Assembly: GCA_034620365.1 (NCBI GenBank)
Contig: JAQGEQ010000170.1
Span: 372,001-436,000 of the forward strand
DNA length: 64,000 nt
Origin: Pegea sp. RAD2-039
Lineage: Eukaryota; Chordata; Thaliacea; Salpida; Salpidae
Direction: 5' to 3'
The notes under the pieces were generated by a model that saw nothing but the letters and a program-made list of their open reading frames with translations, made no database searches and was not told the DNA's origin. Both the position numbers and the translations under genes were made by a program. Shown here piece by piece: positions 39,101 to 50,745 of the stretch (the first letter of the stretch is position 1; each line of letters begins with the position of its first letter).

Positions 39101-39371
39101 ATTATTAAGTCTACAGTGAGTAGCTAGTTTATATTTATGACTTAAAATTGATGATTAAATGACTTACAACTACATCATATATACAACAAAAAGATTTTAA
39201 AATCTTACCAATTATAATAAAAATTGCTAAAAATATTGCAATGACATTTGCTGCTAGATGAAGCTCTGTTTTTGATCTACAAAAATTCGGATCTCCTGTC
39301 AAGGTTTCATTTTTATAACTTCCATTATTTAGAAAAAGATTTTTAAGCTCCATTAAATCCATGAAGTACAA
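36197..39371 (-). CDS. Class A GPCR, MECA-like orphan receptor, copy 2 (paralogue of copy 1)
   Basis: Minus-strand exons 39209-39371, 38761-38930, 37666-37766, 37436-37561, 36825-37383 and 36197-36415 join to 445 residues. Exons 2, 3 and 4 are exactly as long (170, 101 and 126 bp) and in the same phases as in the neighbouring receptor. Landmarks: GNTLVLLVLNK in TM1, CHLAISDFLIGI in TM2, IDRYLLLL after TM3, AAGWSCVKECDC in extracellular loop 2, a proline-free TM5 (TVTIILYIVMFYKARNKL), a long Ser/Lys-rich third loop, TM6 MKSMFIIISVFAVTSVPCIL, TM7 with canonical LLNPFLYFW, and helix 8 SMRKNLLRIF. The C tail is about 40 residues longer than in copy 1 and contains clusters of basic residues. The last exon at 36.2-36.4 kb is GC-richer than its surroundings. 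Either of two N-terminal Met codons (39369-39371 or 39360-39362) may be the start. The ligand is unknown. Confidence 0.9.
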
Positions 39372-42300
39372 AATAAACCCAACTGAATGTTTGAAAAAAA
39401 CTTGATAAAATTCGCCTTAAAAAGTGTTAAAAGTCTATAAAAGTTGTTATTAATACATAAAGTTTTACAAGATTGACCTTAGAAAAAACGAATTAATCTA
39501 CGATGTGTAAAAATAGAAAAGAGTAAAATTAAAATAAAAACTTCCTTTGATAACCTTTCACTTACTACTTGAATATAAACTTTGTAACAAAAAAATCACA
39601 GATTATTCTATTACTCAACGACCTTTATAAGTTCATTAAAACATAGAATCTTTTACAAATAAAGGTTTATCTTTTCTAAAAATATATTTATAATTGTTTA
39701 TTTTTATAAAAATCACTTTTAATTAGACTAAACTAGTTTAATCAAGTTATTAAAGATCTAAAATTATGTATTTTATTTAGTACTCATTATAAAGCTGTTT
39801 AGTTTAGCTCGACTCATACAAGCTCTTGAAAATGTAAATTTATGTGGGTTGCTGTCTATAAGTTTCTTTTATCTAAACTTAAAAGGTTTCTAAATATTTT
39901 GCCCAAAAATATAGTAAATACAAAGTTATTTTTTTACAACATTTTGTAGAAGAAATTCGTAATAACCTTTCTTCTGTTAAATGAAAAAGACATTTTATAT
40001 GATTTAGACACTTTGAAAATTTGTTGAACCAAACATAGATAATTGCTAAAATAATTATTTGATTCAGTAACATTCTTTGGATTTTCAACATTGAATTTTA
40101 ATATTTTATATATATTTAAAAATACATACCTCATAATAAGCTTTCTTTATAAATTTATTTTGTAAGTCATACGATTATTACTTACACTAACTGAGCACAA
40201 AAAATATAATTTGAAATTAGCTCAAAGACATTTCTATGAGTATAAGTTCAATTCAGTTGTGACGTAGATACAAATGCGTGTCTTGTGTATATATCTTATT
40301 GAAACGTGTCATATTAACACCATTAATTTATATAAGCTTAATTTTACGAACATTTATTAAAGCAGCATTAAGGAATTGATATTTTATTATCAAACTTTAA
40401 AAATGCGTGAATGAAATTAATACTAGTTATATATATAAGTGAATAAAAAATTAAGATTAAAAAATTAAATTACTTCTTTGATTAAATCATAACAATAGCA
40501 GTTTGTAGAAAAGGTTTTTAATAAAGTCAATTTATGGAATTTTTATACAAAAATTAGAAACTTAACACATTTAGATTTTTTTCAAAAAAAGTAAACTAAA
40601 ATCAAATTTTATTTAAACAAAACAACCATTTTATGAAAAGTAGTTTTTTTTATTATATATATTACTCATATATATTTTATAAGTGTCATACTGCTGAAAA
40701 AAATACACTAAATTTGTTGTATGTATTATTACAGGTTTGAACTTATTTATCTTCAAAAAGATCTCGATAAAAGTTTGATTGTGTGACTCACTTTTATTAA
40801 TTAATTATTACTGTCTCTCTACAATTAATCATTCACTGTTAATGCACTGCTGGCATGCAATGACGTCATGTAGCCGCTGTTCAGAGGAGTTTTAACTTTA
40901 AGAGTTTAGTTAAAAGGTTTTTATATTTACTACAAAACTAACAAGAAGTTCAAACTAACTATGAGTTTACATTTCTCAGGTTATTGACGAAACTTTATAC
41001 AACATTTTTATTTTACATTATTTCTAACAGTTCAAAATAGTTACCAAGGAGTTGTTTGAATTTGATAAGACTGGTAAATAAAAGGTGGCTGAATAAAAAC
41101 AAGTTTGTCAAATAGTTTGAAATAAGAATAATCAATCATTTACTTTATTGTACTTAAAGTCATTGTTGCATTAAAAAAATTAAAAGAATTAAAATAAAAT
41201 ATTCAAAGAACAACAATTTTAAGAGTGAACTATTATTAAAGTTTACTGGTACACAATTTACTTATTCTGATATTTTTTATATGTTAGTTCGACAAAGTAT
41301 TAAAACTTGTTAAAATATTAAAAACAGTCACTCAACAAATGTTTATTTTTAAGTATCTTTTCAAACAACAAATAGTATCAGAGATAGTAGCTAGATAACA
41401 ACAACGTGTATATAAGTGTTCGTTTACTCGTTGGAATAAGAATAGTCACGTCAAATACTGCTGTGAATTAAATCTGGTATTAGATTTTCAGTTGAACATT
41501 TAAAGAATATAAATAATTTACTTACCTCTTCCATACATGGAGTTAAAATAGTTTATTTAAAAACTCTTTGAGTGATATGCCATATGGATTTCAATGAATT
41601 TTTTTAGCTTCTTATTAATTATTAAACAAAAAACTATACACCCAATAGAAATGATGAATAAAATATAGTTTTGGATAAATGGAAGAATATTATGTTAATC
41701 AAAAACCATGCTTTTGTCATTTCAAAATTTTATTTAAATGTTGAATTTAGGTAACCAATCATTAGCTTTTGGTGATTTTCGAAATTCCAAATATGTATTA
41801 GAAGTAGTTATATAATAAGTTGGTTTAAACTTATTTCAAAATACAAATAGCTTGAGATTAAATTTTAATTAAAAATGAAAAATTGATTTAGATTGTAAGC
41901 AAGTTTGTATGTAATACTTTCAAGGTTGAGATATTTTTGAATGATTTTAGATCGAATCTTACGTATTTTAGGGCAATCTTAGTATTTCTGGTATTTAGTA
42001 GGTAAATATAAATTATTTTTATCCAAATTTTAAGAGTTTAGGCCTTTATAAATTTGACTCATTTGATGAACGGTAAACTTGAACCATTGTGCTTCAATTC
42101 AAGGATAAGTAAATGTTTATTAAAAATTTTAACAGATTTACAGCAATCGATTTTAAGTTTATATAAGATAATTGTGTGAAAAGATAACAGAGAATATGGA
42201 TTTTATCAAAGATGTTGTAATGTGAAAACAATTTAGCTTAAAACTAACCATAAGTTATTCTATTTAAATAAAAAATAGTTTTTTTAATTATTCTAATAGT

Positions 42301-43315
42301 TTATAGATCAATTTCAGTATAAAATATTTGTGATTGAAGTTTAGTAAAATCTAAGTTTAAAATTCAGCATGTGTTTACTCCAAAAAAGCATTTTTTGACA
42401 AGTTCAATTTGTATGTTCATTTTAGTATAAATTTGGCTTGTTTTTATTTGGTTTTCATAATTAAGTTAGCTACCCGCCACAATCTTCTAAATTTAGATGT
42501 TTTGCAGCTTTTTTGATGATATTTTAAATAGGGGTTTGAAAGCATGTGTTTATTTTGAATAAAAATCTCTGACCACTTGTAGCTGAAACCTTCTAAGGAC
42601 GCTAAGCCATTTGCAAAGCTATTTAAAGTTGTTTCGCTTTGATGTGGTCTCAAGTAAAGTCCAGTTTTAAAATAAGTACAATTTGGCAATTTTTGTTTAT
42701 TGGTTATAACTTTAATCAAATTGTTGTTTACTTTGTTTTCATGTTTTTATCTGTAGTATTTCAGCAATTATTAACAAATTTTACTACATATAAAAAACAA
42801 TTTTTAATTATATTTTCTGGTTAACTAAGCGAATCAATATAGAATTAAAAAAATGTTTTAGAAATATGTCATTTGAAGATTTCTAAATTATATAATTTGA
42901 AAAGTCAGATATTATTTGAACAAATAAATATAAATTTTATTCTAATATTCATAATAATATATACATATTTACTAAAATGTTTATTTATCATTATTGATTT
43001 ATTATTGCATAAGTTGTCATAAGATATTTCAATAAACTTTAGTCATGTCTAATAATTATGTGATATAAAAACTCTTATACAATAAAATTTGTTAGCATAT
43101 ATATCATTAAAACTAGTTAGCAGTGATTTATCATAATATAGTAAATAATAATAATGTAACAAAAATATAATGATAATTTTTTGTGTTTCTTAATAAAAGT
43201 TAAAGTTGATTCTTTAATTGTATAAATGGTTAAATTTAAAATTTGGCTAGTCTTATATTTTAACTTTGATTTTATTATTTATACAGTTAAATGATTTCTA
43301 TGAAAATAAAAGTAT
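39372..43315. other. 3.9 kb AT-rich intergenic stretch
   Basis: Promoter space between the minus-strand GPCR and the plus-strand BTBD7-like gene. A perfect TGACGTCA lies at 40861-40868 inside a slightly GC-richer patch. A 91-codon minus frame at 42444-42719 has mixed composition, but no family signature and no splice context that I can support. Confidence 0.55.
40861..40868. promoter_or_regulatory. CRE-like palindrome TGACGTCA
   Basis: A perfect 8-bp CRE/ATF consensus in intergenic DNA 1.5 kb upstream of the minus-strand GPCR start. The surrounding sequence (about 40.84-40.89 kb) is less AT-rich than its flanks, as in a regulatory island. Function is only inferred. Confidence 0.35.
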
Positions 43316-46300
43316 ATGGATAATAAGATTGAATCAAGAAATGAAAAATCAAAATCTGATAGACTTTCTAAAGCTAAGCAAACTTTTCAACAGCTGAAAT
43401 TCACAAAAACCAGCAATACTTTTTCATCTTTAAGAAGAAAACTGAAGCTTCCACGATATAGAAGGTAGTTTTTATCATTTTCTTATTATATTTACTGATA
43501 ACTTTTGCTCAAAATCTTATAACTCATATTACAATAATCATTTTTAGTAAACTAATGCTTAACACTAATATATAATATTAAATATTTTGAAAATTAATTC
43601 GAATATTTACTGAAATTTTGATATATTTAGTTTTTTAACAATTTAAACTAGAATATTAGAAAGTAATTGACCCCATTTTATTTCATATAAGTTTATTCTA
43701 GACAATTAATTGTAAAATTGTGGCACTTATTGAAGCTTCATAGCATTTATTTGATACTAATTTAAATATTGGTATTAGTTAGATTTTTAATTACTTTTAT
43801 ATAAATATTTATATTACTCTGTAAACAATTTTTTATTAATGAAAAATGAAACACATTTTGAACATTAAATAAACTATAAACCATTCTTTCATAAGTTATA
43901 AAATAATTATTTAATATTTTTTCTAAAATTTGATGAATTTTTCTTGACTATAGATCTCGTTCTAAATGTTGTCAACAATTTCATGAACTACTATCGTCAT
44001 GGACTATCAAAAATATTGAATCTTTGGTTCATCATTATAAAATTTTATCTTTGCACAAAGCTTTATCTGATGCGGTATTTAACAGAGTTTTCTAATGAGG
44101 TTAAATCTTCAAAATCTGTAATTGTTTTACAGGCTGATCAAGCAAGGCCGATAGCTAATTCAGTTATATTTGATTTATACGAATTACATCGTTTAGGGTT
44201 ATTTAGTGATTTTCAAGTTTTTTCAAGTCATTTGAATGATATTTCAGAACCTAATGGACTTCTTCCTGATAATGATATCTTATCTTGTAGTAAATCTTAC
44301 AAAAGTTCTGATGTAAATATTTCTTAACATTTTCTTATTCAGTTTGTAAATTTTCAGCTATTTTAAAATCTATTTTTTATACTTACTTTGTGATTTATAA
44401 ATATTTTGATTTTTATTACATTATAAATTTTTTTGTACTAAAAACTTTTTACGATATTTATTAAATATTATTGTTAAAATGTTTATTATAAAAAGCTAAA
44501 ACTGGGCCAGTCTATCTTCAATTTTAATTTAAAATATCATTGCTGATATATTGACATAGTAGCTGACAGTGAATTTCTCCTAACCCTAACCCGATTTTTA
44601 TTGCCATCAGTAAAACTTACTTGACAATATAATTTGTAAAACCAACATTAACCCTATAGATATTTTCTAGGTTCAAACATCTAAACGTTCACAACTCAAA
44701 GAAAATCTGTCAGTAAACGCAGTAAACGATAAATTAAGTTATCCACACATGTAAGTACCACAATTTCGTGTTTAAATCGTTATATGGTAAAGCTTGTAAA
44801 CTGCTTATCATGAATTTCTGTAAACTTAGACTTTAAAGCAAGCTCAGTAACCATCGTAATTGTTTTGTAATTACATTTAAATAGTTTTTTATTTCGACAA
44901 TTTTTGTCATTAAACTTCAATTACTTGGCAATTTTCTCAGGTAATTGGTAAAAGTAGAGAATATTTTGTTGCAAAATTTATGAAAGCTGAAAGTATTTTT
45001 TGGTAATTTTATTTAGTTGATTCAGAAACTTAATTAATAGATCTTCAATCCACCTTTCAATTGCAAAGATTCAAGTTGAAATTTGCTGTCTACACCTTTC
45101 GAAACTAAGTAAAGAAATCGTTGTTTGTTCGCAAACTTTCAGTCACTAGCATATACTGCCTCATTATTTCAACCCCCTCACTAACAATAACCAATTTCGA
45201 TTTAACTAAACCCACGTACAACGTACAGCTTATGGAAGCGTTTAGATAAGGTTAACCATCAAAAGTTCTTTGTTCAAACACAATTAAGCCCTGCCCACAT
45301 TTACTGACGTTAGTTTCAATTTTGTTACAAATTTAGGAGTTTAGCAGCTGTGAATTTTATGAATGATTTGCATAAATTGATGTTATCAGCCGAACGCTAC
45401 GGTGATTTACGCATCAGATTCACACCAGATAAGTCCACCGACAAGTTAGTCAATTCATTTTCATCTCAACTTGTTTTAAGTTGAATTTTTCCAGTGGCAC
45501 CTTCACTGATGTTTATTGCCACAGTTTCTTGTTAGCGGCCCGATCTAGTTATTTCCGAAAAGTTTTAAAAGTAAGTGAATTTAGAAGAACAGATCTTCTG
45601 TAGCTGATAGTCTTCAAAGTACCGGCTTCTCCGTCATTGATTTTTTTGTAGCGCTGTTTGAAACTTCAATTATTTAAAACTTTCAATCCAGGCTAAATGG
45701 AAACAAGTTGAAGACGATAAAGACTCTAAATGTGGGAAATTCCTCACTCTACAAATGGATTCCAACATATTTTCTCATCAATACTTCCGCCTTGTACTTA
45801 ATGTCATGTACACTGATCAAGTGAGTTGTTTTTTTGATGTTGTTGTTTCAGCTGAAGTCTGAAAATTAGTTTCTATTAAAAGTGTTTTTGAATTGTTGTT
45901 TTTTCATGTTTTTGTTTTAGATCTTAGAAAATATTAATAATGTTGTTATCAAAACACTAATATATTTCTGATTTACTTTTTCTATTTTGAAGTTAGTTAA
46001 AAATATTGAATTTTGTTGTTATAAAGTTCTTTGTTAAACAACAACAAAGAAATTAGAAATTGTTGAAAGCTTGTTTTTAACTTGACCAGTACATCAGATT
46101 TCCACTAATTTCAAATCGATTTAATTTCACAATCTATAAAATCAAAATAAAAATGTCTGGTTCCTTAAATTTGTTTGTAGATATCAAACAATAAAATATT
46201 ATCAAACTGAAAACTGTTTGACGTTCTGTTGGTAATTGTTTTTTGTTTGTTCTTTTAGTGGTTAAATATTTCTTGTTGAAACCACTAAAAGTGTTTTAAC

Positions 46301-49300
46301 CTTTTCAAATGTTATGTCTCATACAACAAACTTTGATATTCTCCGGTTGACGAATAAACAACTTTTGATAAATTATCGCAATTTTTACTTCTAGTTTAGA
46401 ATGAATTTGTTTAAACATATTTTCGATTTCAACAACTCTTTATCATCAGAGATCGATAATTTCTGCATCTTATATCAGATTCATCTTACATCAGTAAATG
46501 ATGATGTCAATTCTTCTACTAATCTTTCATCTGACACTGCATCCCAAAAAATCAAAGATTACATCAAACTTTATCAAATTGGGAGGTTTATTGACTTTCC
46601 CTTGCTTCTTCAAGGTAAGAAACCACAAAAATCAAGTCTTCTTCTGGAAAGTCTTTCGCCTTCATCTTCTATTTCAATTTTTTGACTTTTTCTACTAAAG
46701 GTTGTGAAAGAGCTTTGCTTGATCTTGTTAATTCGGAGAACTTTTCTTTTCTACTTAAATGGAGCTCAAAACCTCACGGTTCCACCTGGTTAAGACGACA
46801 GTTGATGATATACGCTTCAGAAAGCTTCATTCAGGTCTCTATCTCATAAACAACTAACAATTCAACTTTGTTGATCAACAATCAATTGATCACGTGCCAA
46901 CAGCTTGCTCACACCAACGCTCTTATCTTCGTTGATCAACAAGATCTTCAAGACATCATTCGATCCGACTTTATCAATGCTCCCGAGATCGAAATCTTCC
47001 AACTCGTGATGAGATGGGGAGAAGAGAGAGTGATTGAGAAGCATGAATCATCTGGTTTGTTTACAAGTCATCTCAATTTCATTCTAATCACAATCATCCG
47101 ATTCAGTAGAGATTTGATGTCTCTCAAAACTTCCGATATTTTATCGAATCAATTTTTTTTTAAAGACTTTTTTATATTATTCGAATAAACTCACTGAAGC
47201 TTCGAGAATAAGATAACCGAAAACCAAGGATTTGAATTTGATTTTATCTAAAAACAACTTCTTACTCAACTCAAACATTTTTTTACACTTGTACATTTTT
47301 TTATAGAAAAACAATCTGACGTAGATGATGATGTTGACTTGTGTGTTTGTTGCTAGACATTTTGAGCCAGCCTTCTAAGATTTTGACAATAACTGATTTA
47401 AATGACCGATCTGCAGATTAAATAAAAAATTGTAAACAAAGGTTTTTAGGAATTTGAAATAATTGACAACTTTTAAATCAACTGAAATTTTCTTTTCAAA
47501 GCCTCAAGTTTTTTGAAATTATTTTTCTTTTCAGCTGATTTGTCTTCAGATTATCAAGCAGACACTTAAATGAAACTCGTAACAACTTCTATTGATAAAA
47601 TATCATTTCTTTTGATTGATTGATTTAACAACTTCTTCAACAATTTCTAAACTGAAATAAATGGGTTACCTTTAAACAAACAACACAAATTCCAATTTTG
47701 TAAAAGTGTGTTTGTAAAGTTAACTTAAATTTCTCTACCAGCTGGCTGGTTGCTTTGTGGGTTAGTTAATGACTTTATTTACAGAATTTTGTCATTTTGA
47801 AAGAGCTTAAACTGCTAATTACTAAATCTCGTGATGGGGTGACGTCTTTCACTTTCTAGTTTTAGTTCTTCTGCTAGCAATTTGTTTTTTCGGCAGATTC
47901 ATAAATTTCTTTCAACTTTTTCAACATAAGAATCTTTTTGCTAAATTTATTTTCTAATCATATTTATCGAGCGGATCCTGTTTTGAAGTTTTACAGCAAA
48001 GTGCTTGATTGATCATCATTAAGTACACACTTCAGAGCACTTGTTGAAATTAAATCTTTTTGTTTATACTTTCATGTTTTAACACATCAGTAAAATTGAC
48101 AACTCAGTCTCAGCTTCAGATTTTATCAATTAATTCGATGAATTTTTTGAAGTAACTTCCAGCAACCTTTCCTAATCCAATAATCTGTTTACTCAACAAA
48201 GTCGACTACATCTTGCTTCAATTTCATCTTTTTCAATTTCTAGATGCAAGCAGCATCCGATCTATTTTCTCTCGCGGAACATCATCATCTTCTCATCGAC
48301 ATCTGAAACAGCGGAATCTGATTCTAAACGCAAACGCGATGGAAATCAAGCGACAAGTCGACCCGCTCCTCGTCCACATCCGTTTCCATCACCTCCTGCC
48401 CCTCAACCATCAGGTTGGACTACTAGCTCGGACCAGCAGCCAATTTCAACCAGGGACACTTCCCAGGTGGTCACGACAGCAATTAGGCGGAAAATCATCC
48501 ACCGACCAATCTTTCGTCATCATCCGCTCGATGTCGAGTCACGTGATACACCGGAAGCTTCGACGTCATCAACTTCTGTTTGTAGCTTACCAAACATGGA
48601 ATTGAGTTACTGGCTTCGCGAGCACAATTATTCTCCCGACTTCCAGCTCCCAAGACTTTGTCGGATGCTCTTCTGCAAAGCAAAGGTGATCTTACAGCTT
48701 GAATGATGTGATGACGTCATCAATACGATTGAAAATCGCGCTCAATAGATTAACATTTAGCCAATCAGCTTGCAAGATGTTTGATGACGTCACACGTTTC
48801 GCTTTTCAGGAAATTTTGAGCGAGTTGAAATTGAGGACCACAACAACCACTGACGTCTCGGCAACTGTCCACAGCAAAATTGGTCCACATAAACGTGGTA
48901 GTACCACTGTCTCCACTAAACAATTCGAGACCACTTCTCATCTGTCCACCAAAAACCGCCGCTTCTCATCTGTTAGTATCATGTCGATGGCAACAACTAG
49001 ATTGAAGTTTGTTCATTCTGTCTATCCAGGTTCGTTGTTGTTACTTTTGTTGTTGTTACTTTTGTTGTTGTTACTTTTGTTGTTGGTAATTTTGTTGTTG
49101 GTACTTTTGTTGTTGTTACTTTTGTTGTTGGTACTTTTGTTGTTGGTACTTTTGTTGTTGTTACTTTTGTTGTTGGTACTTTTGTTGTTGTTACTTTTGT
49201 TGTTGTTACTTTTTCCAAATTATTAAATTAACTTTGAAACCAAATTTCTTCTCAATAAACAGATAAATCCTATTCTTCAAATTATTTATTTAATTTATTT

Positions 49301-50745
49301 GTAAAAATCTGTTTTGAAAAGCGCTGATTTCAACAAGTAGCGAGCAACTGTCTACTAACATCTTTTAATCAAATGTCTTCTTCAATTCAATTTTATCCTG
49401 AAGAGATGTGATGTAATATCAAATAACTTCAATTTCTACAAATGAACTTTGTACTTGCTATCCTGTTTATCTTCGAACTTTTTCTATTTGACATTTTCTC
49501 TTTTTGTTTATCGTTTGCTCAATTTTCTTTCCTTTTCAATATTTGAGATTTTTAGCTTTATCATTCACTATTCAAACCATTTTCCTCTAACATCTACTCT
49601 TCTAAGCTCCTTTTTAATCAGATCGTAATGAAGCACAATTTAATTTGTTTAAATGACAAAATAATAAAAGTTTCATCTACGGATCTTTTAACATCTTCAG
49701 TATGTCCCACGGATGTTGCAAGCCGACTTCTTGCTCGAGAAAGACATCTTCGTCAACGATCTTGGATCAGACAGATCCTGAACATCTGCTGCTCTTCAAA
49801 CTCTTCAACTTCTTCTTGTCCTTGCACAACGCGAGAAGTGATCGACATCAAATCACCTGAATACGGATCACTTCACAGTAGATTATGGTGAGTGTCCTGC
49901 AACATCTTCATCATCTTCCTCATATCTTCTCTTGCAGTCATCTTTGTCGCTCTGAAACTTACCTCCGTCTGATCATCGTTCGCGAACACGGACTCGATGA
50001 CGTCATGACCGACGTCATAAGACGCCCTCATCTTTATTACGACACAGATGAACTTTCAGCTGCATCTTCATCTACGGACTCTTTCAAACCTTTCCCAACA
50101 TCCCGATCTTCATCTAAGACTCCTTCAGTTTCTCATCCGGATTTCGACTCTTTGATCCGTCACAAACGACCCCAATCTTCATCTTCAGCATCTTCCTCCT
50201 CTTCCAGCATCAACAGCGTCATCCGTCCGGACGTATCATCTCAACCAGGAGCGTTCCTTCTAATTAAAAATTCTTCATCTTCTGATAACGTGGCTGTTTG
50301 TGATCTCCATCCCGGAAGGAATGTCCCGGATGTTGCAGTTTCAGCTGATTCCACGATGAAGAGCATTTCTGGGGTCCCTAAATCCGACCCAGACTCTGCT
50401 TTGACTATGTTAGGGCGCGCAGAAGCTTCTTTCATCCGTGGAAGAGCCTCAGCATCCGCTTACGCCAAGACTCTTCATCGCGAAGTGAGCCGAAAGTTGC
50501 GGATGACGTCAGATGAGAAGTCTCGCGCTTCATCCGATGACATCCGGACTAAATCACTACCCAATTTCCGGAGCATGCGGAAACATCCTCCTGTTGCTGA
50601 TGTTGATCCTGATCGTCCTCATATGATCCCTCAGATTCTTATTGATGGGATTCAACATCCAACAGGAGTCCATCAGCAGATCCCTGATCTTTACGCTTGC
50701 AACAGTCTTCCTCTTTCTTCTGGGAGCTTCAAACAAATCCTCTAA
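43316..50745 (+). CDS. BTBD7: BTBD7-like BTB/BACK-domain protein, about 14 exons
   Basis: BTBD7 controls epithelial branching and adhesion in vertebrates. Exons: 43316-43464, 43954-44074, 44133-44312, 44671-44750, 45337-45444, 45495-45570, 45692-45820, 46395-46614, 46701-46834, 46904-about 47188, about 48244-48685, 48810-49029, 49701-49887 and 49938-50745. N-terminal landmarks are SSLRRKLKLPRYRRSRSK and FHELLSSWTIKNIESLVHHY. A BTB core follows (CHSFLLAARSSYFRKVLK, then YFRLVLNVMYTD), then a BACK-like region (KLYQIGRFIDFPLLLQGCER, LLKWSSKPHGSTWLRRQL, IFQLVMRWGEE, SLKTSDILSN). The C-terminal half keeps ELSYWLREHNYSP...AKEIL, RLLARERHLRQRS and LIIVREHGLDDVMTDVIRRP, all alignable to BTBD7, then a Ser-rich tail. 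BTBD7 normally has two BTB domains; only the second is evident. The link between 47.1 and 48.2 kb is unresolved. Confidence 0.83.
48712..48792. promoter_or_regulatory. Two CRE-like palindromes inside a 124-bp BTBD7 intron
   Basis: Perfect TGACGTCA at 48712-48719 and 48785-48792, both within the intron 48686-48809. Two more perfect copies lie in the last coding exon at 49998-50005 and 50504-50511. In DNA this AT-rich the octamer should be rare, so the grouping may mark an internal ATF/CREB-responsive element or a shared codon context (Asp-Asp-Val). Function is not shown. Confidence 0.35.
49031..49212. repeat. 15-bp minisatellite, about 12 copies, in a BTBD7 intron
   Basis: Tandem copies of TTTTGTTGTTGTTAC, with a recurrent T-to-G change (GTTGGTAC) and one TAA variant. 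The array begins immediately after the splice donor at 49030. Because the unit is a multiple of three, both strands stay open: the plus strand reads Leu/Val, the minus strand reads a repeating K-V-(T/P)-T-T. Neither is likely to be a separate gene. Confidence 0.9.

Noticed and set aside
42444-42719. 91-codon minus-strand frame
   Set aside because: Slightly better composition than noise, but no recognisable domain and no support from neighbouring exons; kept only as a remark in the intergenic entry.
44575-44600. Two CCCTAA-type units resembling telomeric repeat
   Set aside because: Only about two units within an intron; too short to be an interstitial telomeric array.
48213-48605. 130-codon plus frame overlapping the BTBD7 exon
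   Set aside because: Shadow frame; the adjacent frame carries the BTBD7-like ELSYWLREHNYSP and joins in phase to the next exon.
48997-49218. Minus-strand frame with repeating K-V-T-T-T units, resembling a threonine-rich mucin-like protein
   Set aside because: It is the reverse reading of the 15-bp minisatellite in a BTBD7 intron; open only because the unit is a multiple of three.
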